64,000 nt of DNA, from contig NZ_JPMD01000028.1 of assembly GCF_000732635.1 (NCBI RefSeq), forward strand, positions 1-64,000, written 5' to 3'. Position 1 is the first letter of the stretch, and every line of letters begins with the position of its first letter. Below are positions 53,623 through 63,576 of the stretch, piece after piece. The notes beneath the pieces were generated by a model that made no database searches, was not told the origin of the DNA, and saw nothing but the letters and a program-made list of their open reading frames with translations. The position numbers were made by a program, and so were the translations under genes. Source of the stretch: Clostridium sulfidigenes. Its GTDB lineage: Bacteria; Bacillota; Clostridia; Clostridiales; Clostridiaceae.

Positions 53623-53652
53623 TTGTATACATCTTGTTTATAGTGTATACAA
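53623..53652. promoter_or_regulatory. Paired TTGTATAC/GTATACAA boxes, candidate GntR/FCD operator of citDEF
   Basis: TTGTATAC (53623-53630) and GTATACAA (53645-53652) form an inverted repeat with a 14-base spacer. Each includes the palindromic GTATAC, and centres are two helical turns apart. FCD-type GntR regulators commonly bind TGTATACA-like sites; the neighbouring FCD gene is the obvious candidate. Confidence 0.55.
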
Positions 53653-53731
53653 TTCATTTGTAAAAATCAATAGAAAATTGAATATTTTTTAAAAAATTTT
53701 CGTAATTTTAAACTTGCTATAAAGCATAAAA

Positions 53732-53770
53732 AAAGAATTGTTAATACAATTTTAGTATTAACAATTCTTT
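53732..53770 (-). terminator. Terminator of the GntR-family regulator gene
   Basis: A perfect 16-bp stem (53732-53747 with 53755-53770), 7-base loop, then a run of U on the minus strand. It separates the regulator from citDEF. Confidence 0.88.
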
Positions 53771-53799
53771 ATGTTTTATAGTTAATCGTTTATAAACTA

Positions 53800-54471
53800 C
53801 TATTTAACCACTGCATTTTGAAAAGATTTTTTAGCACATGTAACATGAGCTCTTGCTCTTTCTTCAGCAAGTTGCTCATCTCCAACTTCTATAGCATCTA
53901 CAATTTCTATATGCTCTTTAAGTGCATCTAATTTCCTTTCTTTTGTCATTAAACTAATCTTTCTTAGGCTCTGTAAGTATTCATATATATATTCCATTTG
54001 TGATATTAGCCTTTTATTATTACAAGCATCTAAAATTATTTTATTAAATCTATTGTGAACTTCTACATATTCCTTTTCTTCATTAGTATCAATAAGTTTT
54101 TTCATATTTTCTATGATTTCTCTCAATTCTCTTATTTCAATTCGAGAAATATGCATACATGCTCCCCTTACTGCAAGGCCCTCTAAAACTTCCCGAATAT
54201 CATATATCTCTATAGCATCCTCAATACAAATCCCCTTGACTATAGTGCCTTTTCTAGGGATATTCACAGCTAAGCCTTCACTTTCTAACTGTCTTAGTGC
54301 CTCTCTAACTGGGGTTCTACTGACACCCATAGCTGTAGCAATATTATTTTCTATTAATCTATCTCCCGGGTTTATATCTCCTGTAAATATAGCTGTTCGA
54401 AGCTCTTTAAGAACTATTTCTCTTATAGATTTTTCTTTTCCATCATCTAAATTCTTTAAAATACTACTCAT
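53800..54471 (-). CDS. GntR-family transcriptional regulator, FCD subfamily
   Basis: 223 aa. Winged helix at the N-terminus (EIVLKELRTAIFTGDINPGD, RLIENNIATAMGVSRTPVRE with the recognition helix, ALRQLESEGLAVNIPRKG). The all-helical FCD ligand domain follows (VLEGLAVRGACMHISRIEIR, VEVHNRFNKIILDACNNKRL, LKEHIEIVDAIEVGDEQLAE with metal-ligand His/Asp pattern). FCD proteins sense carboxylates; here citrate or a related acid is a natural guess. It sits directly upstream of the cit operon. Confidence 0.93.
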   Translation of the reverse strand: MSSILKNLDDGKEKSIREIVLKELRTAIFTGDINPGDRLIENNIATAMGVSRTPVREALRQLESEGLAVNIPRKGTIVKGICIEDAIEIYDIREVLEGLAVRGACMHISRIEIRELREIIENMKKLIDTNEEKEYVEVHNRFNKIILDACNNKRLISQMEYIYEYLQSLRKISLMTKERKLDALKEHIEIVDAIEVGDEQLAEERARAHVTCAKKSFQNAVVK

Positions 54472-54693
54472 AAATATCTACATCCTTAATAAAATAATTT
54501 GTGACTATACTACACATACTTTATTTTAATTATAAATTTTCATTACAAATAAAATCATTCCAATTAATATTTTAACTATACAAAAATATTAATTATATAC
54601 ATAAATATTACATACCTTTAACCCTTTGTCAAATTAAATCAAGTGTAATACTTATGCATATAAAGTAATTATTATTTTTAAAGGATTAGATTC

Positions 54694-55497
54694 TTAATTT
54701 GAAGCATCCGTTTGCTTTGGTTGATTATATTTATTAATCTGTCTTTGATTCAAAAGGTGAGATAATTCTTCCTCAGATATATCTCCAAAATTTTTAAATT
54801 CGTAGTCATTATCCTTAAAATATTTTATTATAGAAGGAAGCGCCTTAGGTGTAGTAGAATTTGAGGCACCATCATGCATGAGTACTATAGCAGTATTGGG
54901 ATCTATAAAAGTTTTTTTAAGCTCCTTTTTAAAGGTAGATAAAAGTTTTTCTACAGGTACATTTGTAGAAAGAGCATCCTCAATAGATATATTCCAATCC
55001 ACATAGTACAATCCCTCATCACATAATTCATTTCTAATAGCTCTAACAGTTCCCTTATCTCCAATGGTAGTGCTAGACCCTCCAGGCATTCTCATGAATT
55101 TTGAAGGTTCATGACCAAGGACATCTGTGATAGCTTTATTAGCTTTATTATAATCTTCCCAATATTCTTCCTTACTTGAATAGATGCAGTTCTTATGATT
55201 ATAAGTATGTATACATATTTCATGTCCTTGTCCTTCAACTTGCTTTAATATATCAGAATTTTCTTTAGCTAGTTCTCCTATAACAAAAAATGTAGCTTTA
55301 ACATTTTCTTCTTCTAAAATCTTCAGTATCTTTAAAGTATTATTGGTAGGTCCATCATCAAAAGTTAGATATACTATTTTTTTTGAGTATTCCTTGTCAG
55401 TACATTTCTTATTGTCTTCAGCTAAAGCTAAATTGAAAGTACAAAATATACATATAAGTATAAGTACAACCACAGAAGAATATTTTAATTTTTTCAT
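54694..55497 (-). CDS. Secreted polysaccharide deacetylase (NodB domain)
   Basis: 267 aa. A signal peptide (MKKLKYSSVVVLILICIFCT to about LALAED) is followed by the NodB homology motifs: YLTFDDGPT, HTYNHKN (metal His pair), MRMPGGSSTT and, near the end, LMHDG. The family removes acetyl from peptidoglycan GlcNAc/MurNAc or from chitin-like polymers and gives lysozyme resistance. Single gene, ATG after AAGGAGGATTAGTA. Confidence 0.93.
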   Translation of the reverse strand: MKKLKYSSVVVLILICIFCTFNLALAEDNKKCTDKEYSKKIVYLTFDDGPTNNTLKILKILEEENVKATFFVIGELAKENSDILKQVEGQGHEICIHTYNHKNCIYSSKEEYWEDYNKANKAITDVLGHEPSKFMRMPGGSSTTIGDKGTVRAIRNELCDEGLYYVDWNISIEDALSTNVPVEKLLSTFKKELKKTFIDPNTAIVLMHDGASNSTTPKALPSIIKYFKDNDYEFKNFGDISEEELSHLLNQRQINKYNQPKQTDASN

Positions 55498-55590
55498 TAC
55501 TAATCCTCCTTATATAAATAGTTAATTATCTTAATATATATTGTGCTCTTATTTATAAAGGTATACTATTATTTTAAAGGTTAAATTAAC

Positions 55591-55627
55591 AAAAAGAGGT
55601 TGTCTCAAATTTATTATGAAACAACCT
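55591..55627 (-). terminator. Terminator of cutC
   Basis: AGGTTGTCTC (55597-55606) pairs with GAAACAACCT (55618-55627), one mismatch, flanked by AACAAA/TTTGTT that extends the stem; 20 bases beyond the stop. Confidence 0.7.
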
Positions 55628-55647
55628 TTGTTAAAAATAATTTTTAT

Positions 55648-56418
55648 CTATTTTATACAATTAGCTTTAGTAATAGTTTTTATATTCTCACACATTTCTT
55701 TTAAATATTCGTAGTTAGCTATATCATAGTCAATCTCTTTTGGATTTAGAGGACTTCCAAAGTAAACTTCTGGATTGCATTGTGTTGAATGATCTTTTCT
55801 TCTAGTAAAAGAGGCTACATGAAGCTGATTAAACTTCAAAGTTTCGATCATCCATTTTACATTATGAGGTCTTACCCCCCCTGGAAGTATTTCAATTTTT
55901 CCCTTACTATACTTTATCAACTCTTTTAAAAGTTCTGCTCCATCTTCTACTGTGTTTTTTTGTCCCTTAGTAAGAATTCTTTTTACACCTAAATCAACTA
56001 AAGTATCCAATACTTTAAAGGGGTCTTTCACTACATCAAAGGCACGATGGAATACAGCTTCTCTATCTCCTATAATATCCATAAATCTTTTGCACAATTC
56101 TACATCAAGAGTACCATCTTCCCGTAATGCTCCAAATACTATACCATCAGCACCAGCTTTAATTGCTGCTTTCATATCTCGTTCCATGGTTTTAATTTCA
56201 TATTCAGAATAACAAAATCCAGCTCCTCTCGGTCTTATCATTACCATAATAGGAATATCTACTGACTTTTTTGCTTCTTCAATATTACCTATTGATGGTG
56301 TTATCCCCCCCAAAAACATATTTGAATTTAACTCTACCCTATGAGCTCCAGCTTTTTTAGCTATTATAACATCTTCTAGTGAACCACAACATATCTCAAC
56401 TAAAACCTTTTCTTTCAT
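55648..56418 (-). CDS. cutC: CutC-family protein
   Basis: About 256 aa TIM-barrel protein. VLVEICCGSLEDVIIAKKAG and HRVELNSNMFLGGITPSIG open the family pattern; VMIRPRGAGFCYSEYEIKTM, GADGIVFGALREDG, VFHRAFDVVKDP, KGQKNTVEDG and ILPGGVRPHNVKW follow in order. CutC was tied to copper homeostasis, but the true substrate is debated and the conserved barrel suggests an enzyme. I chose ATG 56418, 8 bases after GGGGGT; TTG/ATG alternatives lie just upstream. Confidence 0.93.
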   Translation of the reverse strand: MKEKVLVEICCGSLEDVIIAKKAGAHRVELNSNMFLGGITPSIGNIEEAKKSVDIPIMVMIRPRGAGFCYSEYEIKTMERDMKAAIKAGADGIVFGALREDGTLDVELCKRFMDIIGDREAVFHRAFDVVKDPFKVLDTLVDLGVKRILTKGQKNTVEDGAELLKELIKYSKGKIEILPGGVRPHNVKWMIETLKFNQLHVASFTRRKDHSTQCNPEVYFGSPLNPKEIDYDIANYEYLKEMCENIKTITKANCIK

Positions 56419-56529
56419 TATCAATTACCCCCATACTAACCTTTTAATATGTAATCTACTTCCTAAATATAATTACATATTAATATATAACTATCTAAGT
56501 AAACTTAATATTAAAAATAGGTCGATCTG

Positions 56530-57525
56530 CTATAACTTAAATCTTACAATACTTTCTCCTACTTCTTTATTATTATCATTAACAATAACCCTTGGAAATA
56601 CCCTTTTTAGTCTATCTATAGTATCTTTATTTTTATAATTAATCTGCTCTAATATAGACGCTACAATTAGCGGCCATTCCTCTTCTGATCCATCTATTAT
56701 CTTAATTGAAAATCCAAGTCTTTCATCTCTAAGTCCAAAACAATATACTCCTTTTGCTCCACCCTTTGCCACTATATTATTATCCATTAATAGTAATGAG
56801 CATATTAAATCAGTACCGGAAACCATCTCATAATTTTCATTCATTAATTTAGTAAGCTTTATTACTGCATCTCGTGTTAACCCATCCACAATAGTGTCAG
56901 GACATGCCATCTTCATATAAGCCATAGCTAAATTTTTCATAGGCATTGCAAATACAGGAACTCCACATCCATCTGTACCAACTTTTATCTGTTCTCTTGG
57001 ATATCCAGATATCATTGAAATGTGGGAAAGAATTTCCTGCTGAGCTGGGCTATTAATGTTCCAATATTCCCTTTTATCACAGTTCATATCAGTACATAAA
57101 GTCAAAATTCCCATATGTTTTCCTGAACAGTTGTGATAAATTCGTCTCTTTTCTCCACCATTTCTTAGTATTTCTTCTTTAGCATTCATTGATAATGGAT
57201 ATGTAGGTAAACATATAAGTTCATCTTCATCTATCTTGACTTTATCCATTATAGATTCTAATGCCGTAACATGAAATGGTTCTGCCCTATGAGAGCCTGT
57301 CATAACTGTAATTTCTTTATCACTAAGATTATACTTTGTATCAATGCCTCTCTTTATTAATGGAATAGCTTGTATTGGTTTTGCTGATGATCTCATAAAA
57401 GTTACAAATCCAGGATCACCTATAGAGTAAACAACCTGTCCATCTTCATTTACACAACATATATATCCTCTATGTACACATTCTAAAAGTTCTCCCCTAT
57501 ATTCTTCAACTAAAATCTCATCCAT
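56530..57525 (-). CDS. Asparaginase of the Rhizobium etli (PF06089) type
   Basis: About 331 aa. The Ser-Lys active site region reads FMRSSAKPIQAIPLIKRG, and the second conserved block is IYHNCSGKHMGILTLCTDMN, followed by VGTDGCGVPVFAMPMKNLAM. This family hydrolyses L-asparagine and is unrelated to the classical bacterial type I/II enzymes. The start is uncertain: ATGs at 57555, 57537 and 57525 exist; MDEILVEEYRGELLE at 57525 best matches the family and has AAAGGA upstream, though spaced widely. Cytosolic. Confidence 0.88.
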   Translation of the reverse strand: MDEILVEEYRGELLECVHRGYICCVNEDGQVVYSIGDPGFVTFMRSSAKPIQAIPLIKRGIDTKYNLSDKEITVMTGSHRAEPFHVTALESIMDKVKIDEDELICLPTYPLSMNAKEEILRNGGEKRRIYHNCSGKHMGILTLCTDMNCDKREYWNINSPAQQEILSHISMISGYPREQIKVGTDGCGVPVFAMPMKNLAMAYMKMACPDTIVDGLTRDAVIKLTKLMNENYEMVSGTDLICSLLLMDNNIVAKGGAKGVYCFGLRDERLGFSIKIIDGSEEEWPLIVASILEQINYKNKDTIDRLKRVFPRVIVNDNNKEVGESIVRFKL

Positions 57526-57635
57526 AATAACATTCATTCCTTTCGCTGTGCTCAATGCACAAAATTTTATGAAAGTGATTAACTTCTAAAACACTATCAA
57601 TAATATATACAAGTATAAAACAATACTATATATTA

Positions 57636-57668
57636 AATACACATAGGATATTATTTATCCCATGTGTA
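57636..57668 (-). terminator. Terminator-like hairpin downstream of the MATE gene
   Basis: ATACACAT-A-GGATA (57636-57649) pairs with TATCC-C-ATGTGTAT (57655-57668), one internal mismatch, 5-base loop. Confidence 0.7.
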
Positions 57669-57707
57669 TATTTTAACATTAATTCTCATTTCATCCCATA
57701 GATTCCT

Positions 57708-59096
57708 TTATTTTGCCTCTTTCAATTCTCTACAATCCTTATGATGAATTATATTTTTCTCCCAGGCTCCTTTTCGATACATTATATACCCCAAAATACA
57801 TATTATAAGATTGCTAAAACTCATAGAAAACCATATGCCTACAGAACCTATATTTGTAAAATTTTTGAATAGTAATATCATAGGAAGTCTCACAAACCAA
57901 AGTCTTCCCACTTCCATCTCCATAGAATATCTAGTATGACCCGATCCCTGAAATACCCCTTGCAATACACTGAATATACCCATAAGTGGCATAGACCATG
58001 CTATATATTGCAAATATGTTATCCCCTCTGAAATTACCATCATGTCGTCCTTAGACTGCATAAAGAAACCTATAATTTGTTTGTCAAAAGCTAATAAGAC
58101 AATTAATCCTAAGACAGAAAAACTGATAGTAAGCTTTATGGCTTTTACAAAGGCTTCCTTGGCTCTTTTTAGTTGGTTACACCCTAGATTTTGACCTATA
58201 ATAGACGTAAGGGCTGCTCCGATTCCCATGGCTGGTTGAATTACAAGAGATGTAATTCTATTTACCATAGCAAAAGCTGCTAGTGTAGCTGTGCCATAGG
58301 ATACTATAAAACCATTTAAAGCCATAAATCCTAAGGCTGAACCAGATTGTCCAATAGAAGATGGAAGGGCAACTGATATGATTTTCTTAATTATTTCTCT
58401 ATCAAATCTAAAGTTCTTAAAAGAAGGTCTTACCTTAGATGATCTTCTCATCAATACATAAATTCCAGCTATTGCTAAAACAGCCTTTGACAATAGAGTT
58501 GCTATAGCTGCTCCTGCGATTCCCATATTAAATGTAAATATAAATATTGGATCTAAAATCATATTGAGAACTGCACTAATTGCACTAAGGACAGTTGGAA
58601 ATACTGTATTTCCCTCTGCATTCATTATGGAGTTAAAGTTAAAAAATAAAAACATAAAAGGCATATCTAAGAAGGTAATTCTTAGATATATTATACTATT
58701 TCTTGCTAATTCACCTGTTCCCCCCATTACTCTTACAACAAAGGGAGATATTATATATCCTACTATAGCAAATAGTATTGAAGATAAAAAAGATACTACC
58801 AAAAGCTGACTTGCATACTTATTAGCCTCTTCATATTTATCAGCTCCTATAAACTGAGAAATGATAGATGTACCTGCTATAGATAAGCCCATTCCGATAG
58901 ATATAAATAAAAAATTAACTGGCCAAACAAATCCTGTGGCTGCAAATTCTACTGATCCAATTTTACTTACCCATAGTCCATCTACTAAATTATATAGTGT
59001 TTGTATTAAATTATTTATCATAATAGGAATTGCTAAGACACCTATTACTTTGTATAAGTTATCATTCAAAATAAAACTTCTTTTATTCTTAACCAT
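57708..59096 (-). CDS. MATE-family multidrug/cation efflux transporter
   Basis: 462 aa from the ATG at 59096 (MVKNKRSFILNDNLYKVIGV), 3 to 6 bases after GGAGGGA. About 12 hydrophobic spans in two halves, with the N-half PIMINNLIQTLYNLVDGLWV and FIGADKYEEANKYASQLLVV and the C-half PSSIGQSGSALGFMALNGFI and GIGAALTSIIGQNLGCNQLK, which are classic MATE motifs. Uses a Na+ or H+ gradient. Substrates unknown. Confidence 0.93.
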   Translation of the reverse strand: MVKNKRSFILNDNLYKVIGVLAIPIMINNLIQTLYNLVDGLWVSKIGSVEFAATGFVWPVNFLFISIGMGLSIAGTSIISQFIGADKYEEANKYASQLLVVSFLSSILFAIVGYIISPFVVRVMGGTGELARNSIIYLRITFLDMPFMFLFFNFNSIMNAEGNTVFPTVLSAISAVLNMILDPIFIFTFNMGIAGAAIATLLSKAVLAIAGIYVLMRRSSKVRPSFKNFRFDREIIKKIISVALPSSIGQSGSALGFMALNGFIVSYGTATLAAFAMVNRITSLVIQPAMGIGAALTSIIGQNLGCNQLKRAKEAFVKAIKLTISFSVLGLIVLLAFDKQIIGFFMQSKDDMMVISEGITYLQYIAWSMPLMGIFSVLQGVFQGSGHTRYSMEMEVGRLWFVRLPMILLFKNFTNIGSVGIWFSMSFSNLIICILGYIMYRKGAWEKNIIHHKDCRELKEAK

Positions 59097-59212
59097 GGTC
59101 CCTCCTAAATCACATTTAAATTTCTTATTACTACAATATATATTATATACCATTGATACTATTAATTTCTATAAAAAACTTAGGATGTCGAAATATATTT
59201 TTTTCTAAATAA

Positions 59213-59260
59213 AACAGTGTATATTTTATGACTTTAAATTCATCATCAATATACACTGTT
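59213..59260 (-). terminator. Terminator of the DUF1846 gene
   Basis: AACAGTGTATAT (59213-59224) pairs with ATATACACTGTT (59249-59260) over a long AT-rich loop that may fold further; just after the gene's end. Confidence 0.65.
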
Positions 59261-59283
59261 CATTTATTTTTATTTATATTATA

Positions 59284-60792
59284 TTACATATTATAAAATA
59301 AATTTTGTGAAGGATACTCAGCATCGCAAGTAACATCTATACCCAGTTTTCTAAATATTTGCTCGTCACCAGTACTTAGAATAGTAGTAGAGTGAGCTTG
59401 ACACCCTTTAAGCTTTATAAGTTTTTCTAAAGCAACTTGAGCCATAGGATTAGTAGCAGCACAAATGCTAAGGGCAATCAGTATTTCTTCTGAATTTAAA
59501 GATGTATTATTACTTCCTAAAGCATTGGTTTTCAAACTTTTTATAGGTTCTAATACCACTGGTGAAATTAAATGAATCTCATCAGATATGTTAGCTAGGT
59601 ACTTTACTGCATTTAAAATAGCAGCTGAAGATGCATCCATTAGCTCTGAACTTCTACCTGTTAAAACAGTACCATCTTCAAGTTCTAAGGCTACCACAGG
59701 ACAAGCATCATTTTTGTTTGCTTCTAATTTAAGCTTACTAGAATATTCTCTAGCAGGAATGACTACTTTTCTATCCTCTGGTTTAAGATTTAAACTTTCC
59801 ATAATTATTTTAATTCTTTGGAAAACCTCTGCATCTACATATCCTTTTTTATATTCAACACTAGTTTTAAAGTATCTTCTAATTATCTCCTGTATAGAAG
59901 CTTCCTTAACAACTTCATCATCAGTAATTCCAAATCCTACTCTATTAACTCCCATATCTGTTGGTGATTTATATATAGATTCTTTTCCAGTTATCTTCTC
60001 AATAATCCTCTTTATAACTGGGAACATCTCAATGTCTCTATTATAGTTTACTGCAACCTCATTGTATGCATCAAAGTGAAAAGAGTCTATCATATTTACA
60101 TCTTTAAGGTCAACAGTAGCTGCTTCATAGGCAATATTTAAAGGATGTTTCAAAGGCACATTCCATACAGGGAAAGTTTCGAATTTAGAATATCCAACAG
60201 CATTTCCTCTTTTATTCTCATGGTATAATTGATTTAAACAAGTAGCCAATTTCCCGCTTCCTGGTCCTGGTGCTGTTACTACTACTATTGGCTTAGTAGT
60301 TTCTATATATGGATTCCTTCCATAGCCCTCGTCGCTTACGATAGTTTCAACCTCTGTAGGATAACCTTTAATAGCTTCATGCTTATAAACTTTAATACCT
60401 CTACGTTCCAATTTATTTATAAAGATATTAGTAGCTGGTTGACCACTATAACGAGTTATAACCACACTATTTACCTGTAAATCATATCCTCTAAGATCAT
60501 CAATTAATCTTAGTACATCCATGTCATATGTAATTCCAAAATCGCCTCTTATCTTATTTCTTTCAATATCACCAGCATATACACATATAATTATTTCTGC
60601 CTTTTCTCTAAGCTTATGAAGTAACTTTATTTTTGCATTTTCATCAAAGCCTGGCAAAACTCTTTTAGCATGCATATCAAATAATAGTTTTCCTCCAAAT
60701 TCTAGATAAAGCTTATCATAATTATTTACTCTCTCTAAAATATATTTTGATTGTTCTTCCAGATATTTTTCATGATCAAATCCAATTTTCAT
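59284..60792 (-). CDS. DUF1846 family protein
   Basis: 502 aa. [20 protein letters not shown] opens the family; [20 protein letters not shown] and [20 protein letters not shown] (a P-loop-like GPGSGK near residue 175) follow, then [40 protein letters not shown] and the C-terminal [20 protein letters not shown]. The family is widespread in Firmicutes, has a known fold with nucleotide-like pockets but no established reaction. Start follows GAGGTGTAAAG. Confidence 0.93.
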   Translation of the reverse strand: MKIGFDHEKYLEEQSKYILERVNNYDKLYLEFGGKLLFDMHAKRVLPGFDENAKIKLLHKLREKAEIIICVYAGDIERNKIRGDFGITYDMDVLRLIDDLRGYDLQVNSVVITRYSGQPATNIFINKLERRGIKVYKHEAIKGYPTEVETIVSDEGYGRNPYIETTKPIVVVTAPGPGSGKLATCLNQLYHENKRGNAVGYSKFETFPVWNVPLKHPLNIAYEAATVDLKDVNMIDSFHFDAYNEVAVNYNRDIEMFPVIKRIIEKITGKESIYKSPTDMGVNRVGFGITDDEVVKEASIQEIIRRYFKTSVEYKKGYVDAEVFQRIKIIMESLNLKPEDRKVVIPAREYSSKLKLEANKNDACPVVALELEDGTVLTGRSSELMDASSAAILNAVKYLANISDEIHLISPVVLEPIKSLKTNALGSNNTSLNSEEILIALSICAATNPMAQVALEKLIKLKGCQAHSTTILSTGDEQIFRKLGIDVTCDAEYPSQNLFYNM

Positions 60793-60924
60793 CTTTACAC
60801 CTCATCCTAATAATAAAACATTCATATTATTATTACATATTTTCATCATTAGTAAAACCTAAATTAAAAATTTTTAATTTTTTTGTTAATTCTAAATTTG
60901 ATGTTTATGATTTATTTCTGGATT

Positions 60925-61992
60925 TTATGCTTTTAAAATTTCTGCTTTTAACTCCTCCATTAATTCCTTTACTGTAACTATACTTTTTATCCTATGGGCA
61001 TTGTCTCCACAAAATACTAAAGCTTCATCCATATTTCCCTTAACACCATTTATTAGTGCTTCACTAATGCAATAAGGAGTTTCTTTTGGATTACAATGAG
61101 ATATACATCTATAGCATTTTTCCACCTTCAATTTCCCTTTAAAAGTATTCTCTACAAATGGATTACATATAGCTCTTCCTGGTAACCCTACAGGGCTATC
61201 TACTATAACTATATCATCTTCTTTTGAATCAACATAAGCCTTCTTAAAATTTTCTGATGCATCACATTCTACTGTTGCTACAAATCTAGTTGCCATTTGA
61301 ACTCCATCTGCACCTAGTTTTAGGTATTTAGCTATATCTTTTCCATCGTATATACCTCCAGCCACTACTACTGGAATTTCCTTATTATACTTTTCTCCAT
61401 AAATTTTAGTTTCATTAATTATATCTACTACTTCTTTATCAAAGGCTTCTTCAGTCATATTTATATTTTCTTTTTTAAATCCTAAATGTCCTCCTGCTCT
61501 TGGTCCTTCAACTATAACCATGTCAGGGGCTACTTTATCATGTCTATCCCAAAGCTTCAAAATAACTTTGGCTGACTTTAAAGAAGATACTATTGGTGCA
61601 ACTTTTACTGAAAAACCTTTAATTAACTTTGGTAATTCCATTGGTATTCCAGCTCCTGAGATTATAATATCTGCACCACCTTCTATGGCTGCCTTAACAT
61701 GCTCTTTATAATTATTCATAGCGACCATTATATTAACTCCAATAACTCCTCCATCAGTAGCTTTTTTTGCTAATAAAATTTGTTTTTTTAATGCTCTAAT
61801 GTTAGCAGCTAAATTATTACTTTCAAAGTCCTCTTCATCATATCCTACTTGTGCTGCAGATATAACTCCGATTCCTCCTTCATTAGTCACTGCTGATGCA
61901 AGTTTTGATCTAGAAACTCCTATCCCCATTCCACCTTGAATTATAGGCATAGGTACAAATATATTTCCTATCTTAAGACCTTTTATATTCAT
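60925..61992 (-). CDS. Nitronate monooxygenase / enoyl-ACP reductase II (FabK)-like flavoprotein
   Basis: 355 aa from the ATG at 61992 (MNIKGLKIGNIFVPMPIIQG), with AAAGGT 9 bases before it. TIM-barrel FMN fold: PIIQGGMGIGVSRSKLASAV, GVNIMVAMNNYKEHVKAAIE, ISGAGIPMELPKL, VEGPRAGGHLGFKKE with the His of nitronate monooxygenases, VAGGIYDGKDIAKYLKLGAD and QMATRFVATVECDASE. The tail holds a Cys cluster (KCYRCISHCNPKETPYC) not needed in FabK, perhaps an Fe-S or Zn site. No fatty acid synthesis genes are near, so I keep the call general. Confidence 0.88.
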   Translation of the reverse strand: MNIKGLKIGNIFVPMPIIQGGMGIGVSRSKLASAVTNEGGIGVISAAQVGYDEEDFESNNLAANIRALKKQILLAKKATDGGVIGVNIMVAMNNYKEHVKAAIEGGADIIISGAGIPMELPKLIKGFSVKVAPIVSSLKSAKVILKLWDRHDKVAPDMVIVEGPRAGGHLGFKKENINMTEEAFDKEVVDIINETKIYGEKYNKEIPVVVAGGIYDGKDIAKYLKLGADGVQMATRFVATVECDASENFKKAYVDSKEDDIVIVDSPVGLPGRAICNPFVENTFKGKLKVEKCYRCISHCNPKETPYCISEALINGVKGNMDEALVFCGDNAHRIKSIVTVKELMEELKAEILKA

Positions 61993-62175
61993 AAAAACAC
62001 TACCTTTCAAATTAAGATATTTTACTTTGAATTTCAAATACTTTGATAATCAAAGTTTATTTTATTATAAGCCATTTTAATAATTGATGCAATAAGTATC
62101 CTAGTGGAATATATATAATTAACTCATTCTTCATAAAAAATCTACTATTATATTTATAAAGGATTACAAAAATAA

Positions 62176-62210
62176 AAGAACTATAACATAAAATCATATG
62201 TATAGTTCTT
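62176..62210 (-). terminator. Terminator of the Zn-phospholipase-like gene
   Basis: AAGAACTATA (62176-62185) pairs perfectly with TATAGTTCTT (62201-62210); the gene ends 22 bases away. Confidence 0.65.
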
Positions 62211-62231
62211 ATTCTTAATATTTTTCTTTAT

Positions 62232-62882
62232 TTATTGAATTTTACCTTTTAAAATACTATTTATCTTTTTAGAAGTATCATCTATAAACTTATCCATTTC
62301 CTCTTCATTAAGATATATAAAATTCTCCTTAGTTTCTTCATTATCTCCTAAATAATATTCTGTTATATAGTTAACTTGCTTCATTAAAGCCCCTTTAGGA
62401 AAATAATCTATATAATCCGGTACCTCGTCTATATTTTTGAATATAGTATGAAAAATAAAATTAGGATTTTTTTCTAAGTATAAAAAATCTAATCCATACC
62501 AATCCTTTTTTATGGTCCAAATAAAACTTGCATCCTCTTTTAATTTCTTATTATATAAAGCATTTTTCTTTTTTTCATTGAAAAACTTAGACCATTCAAT
62601 ATCTGTAAGCAAGTGTATATAATATCCAAGGACATAAGAATATTTTGAGTATTCCATCAAATTATTTTTTATATACTTATCAAAAAACCTCTCTGCATCT
62701 ATATTATTTTCTTCATTAATCCAATGAGTAATTTTTTTTGGTGGATTGAAGCTACTCCAATCTTCATTCGGAACTCCAGAATCTGGACCAACATTTCCAA
62801 GTATAAATGCTATAGAATCTAAATCATCCATATTCTTCAATATATTTTCTGCAATTCTAAGATGAGCTATCCAAGTTGCCAT
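62232..62882 (-). CDS. Zinc-dependent phospholipase C-like family protein
   Basis: 216 aa without signal peptide. MATWIAHLRIAENILKNMDD, FILGNVGPDSGVPNEDW and, later, SYVLGYYIHLLTDIEWSKFF follow the pattern of the Zn_dep_PLPC family: an N-terminal His, a Gly-x-x-x-PD motif and H-x-x-x-D (YYIHLLTDIEW). The last 60 residues are helical and charged. Cytosolic enzymatic function is unknown. It is 19 bases downstream of the Mpv17-like gene, likely one operon. ATG after AAGGAGGGGTTTA. Confidence 0.85.
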   Translation of the reverse strand: MATWIAHLRIAENILKNMDDLDSIAFILGNVGPDSGVPNEDWSSFNPPKKITHWINEENNIDAERFFDKYIKNNLMEYSKYSYVLGYYIHLLTDIEWSKFFNEKKKNALYNKKLKEDASFIWTIKKDWYGLDFLYLEKNPNFIFHTIFKNIDEVPDYIDYFPKGALMKQVNYITEYYLGDNEETKENFIYLNEEEMDKFIDDTSKKINSILKGKIQ

Positions 62883-62901
62883 TAAACCCCTCCTTCTTGT
62901 A

Positions 62902-63576
62902 CTATCCTATGACCTCTTGTTCATTAACTATAGTTTTTTTAGACTTTTTGGCTATAGCCATCATAAGACCTAAAGCTATTGATAAAAAAGCCGAAGCAAC
63001 TACTCTATACTGTGGTGGCATTAAAAATACAAGGGTATGACATGGAATCCAGAAAAATGGAATTGTTTTTAACATACTAAACCCTATGAGCATATTAAAA
63101 TCAATTTCTTTAACCAAATCATTTATAGTTACCTTTTTCATCCCTCTATATTTAACATCAATATATAAATCACAAAACTTATGAAATAAAAACATAAAGG
63201 GTGCAAAAGTAATATTCATCATAGCACTTGTTAAAAATGCATGTCCAAACTTTGAGCCATGGAAAGGTAATCTGCCTATATCTTGTGCAGCTAACACTCC
63301 TTCTGAATATAGTGTAAAGGCTAAAGTTATCATCATTCCAATTATTCCCCATATAATTGCTTTAAAAATTAATCCTTTAGTCTTTTGCCACTGTCCATGT
63401 AAAATTCTAGCTCCCAACATGTCTCCCATGGTAGCTAAAACAAAGAATTTAAAAAAGCCACTTATATATGGATATGCTTGTGTCATAGCCATAAATACTT
63501 CTCTAGTTGTTGGAACTACTAAAACTGCAGCCCATAAAAGTAATAAACCTCCCCATAAGTAATCCCCTAATTTCAT
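62902..63576 (-). CDS. Mpv17/PMP22-like integral membrane protein
   Basis: 224 aa with about six hydrophobic spans. KFFVLATMGDMLGARILHGQ and GQWQKTKGLIFKAIIWGIIG open the pattern, and FFWIPCHTLVFLMPPQYRVV then ASAFLSIALGLMMAIAKKSK resembles the C-terminal W-x-P-x-x-x-x-x-F-x-x-x-P-x-x-x-R signature of Mpv17. Best known from eukaryotic organelles, a few bacteria carry related proteins. Function, including channel activity, is unknown here. ATG after AAAAGGGGAGAATAATCAA. Confidence 0.65.
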   Translation of the reverse strand: MKLGDYLWGGLLLLWAAVLVVPTTREVFMAMTQAYPYISGFFKFFVLATMGDMLGARILHGQWQKTKGLIFKAIIWGIIGMMITLAFTLYSEGVLAAQDIGRLPFHGSKFGHAFLTSAMMNITFAPFMFLFHKFCDLYIDVKYRGMKKVTINDLVKEIDFNMLIGFSMLKTIPFFWIPCHTLVFLMPPQYRVVASAFLSIALGLMMAIAKKSKKTIVNEQEVIG

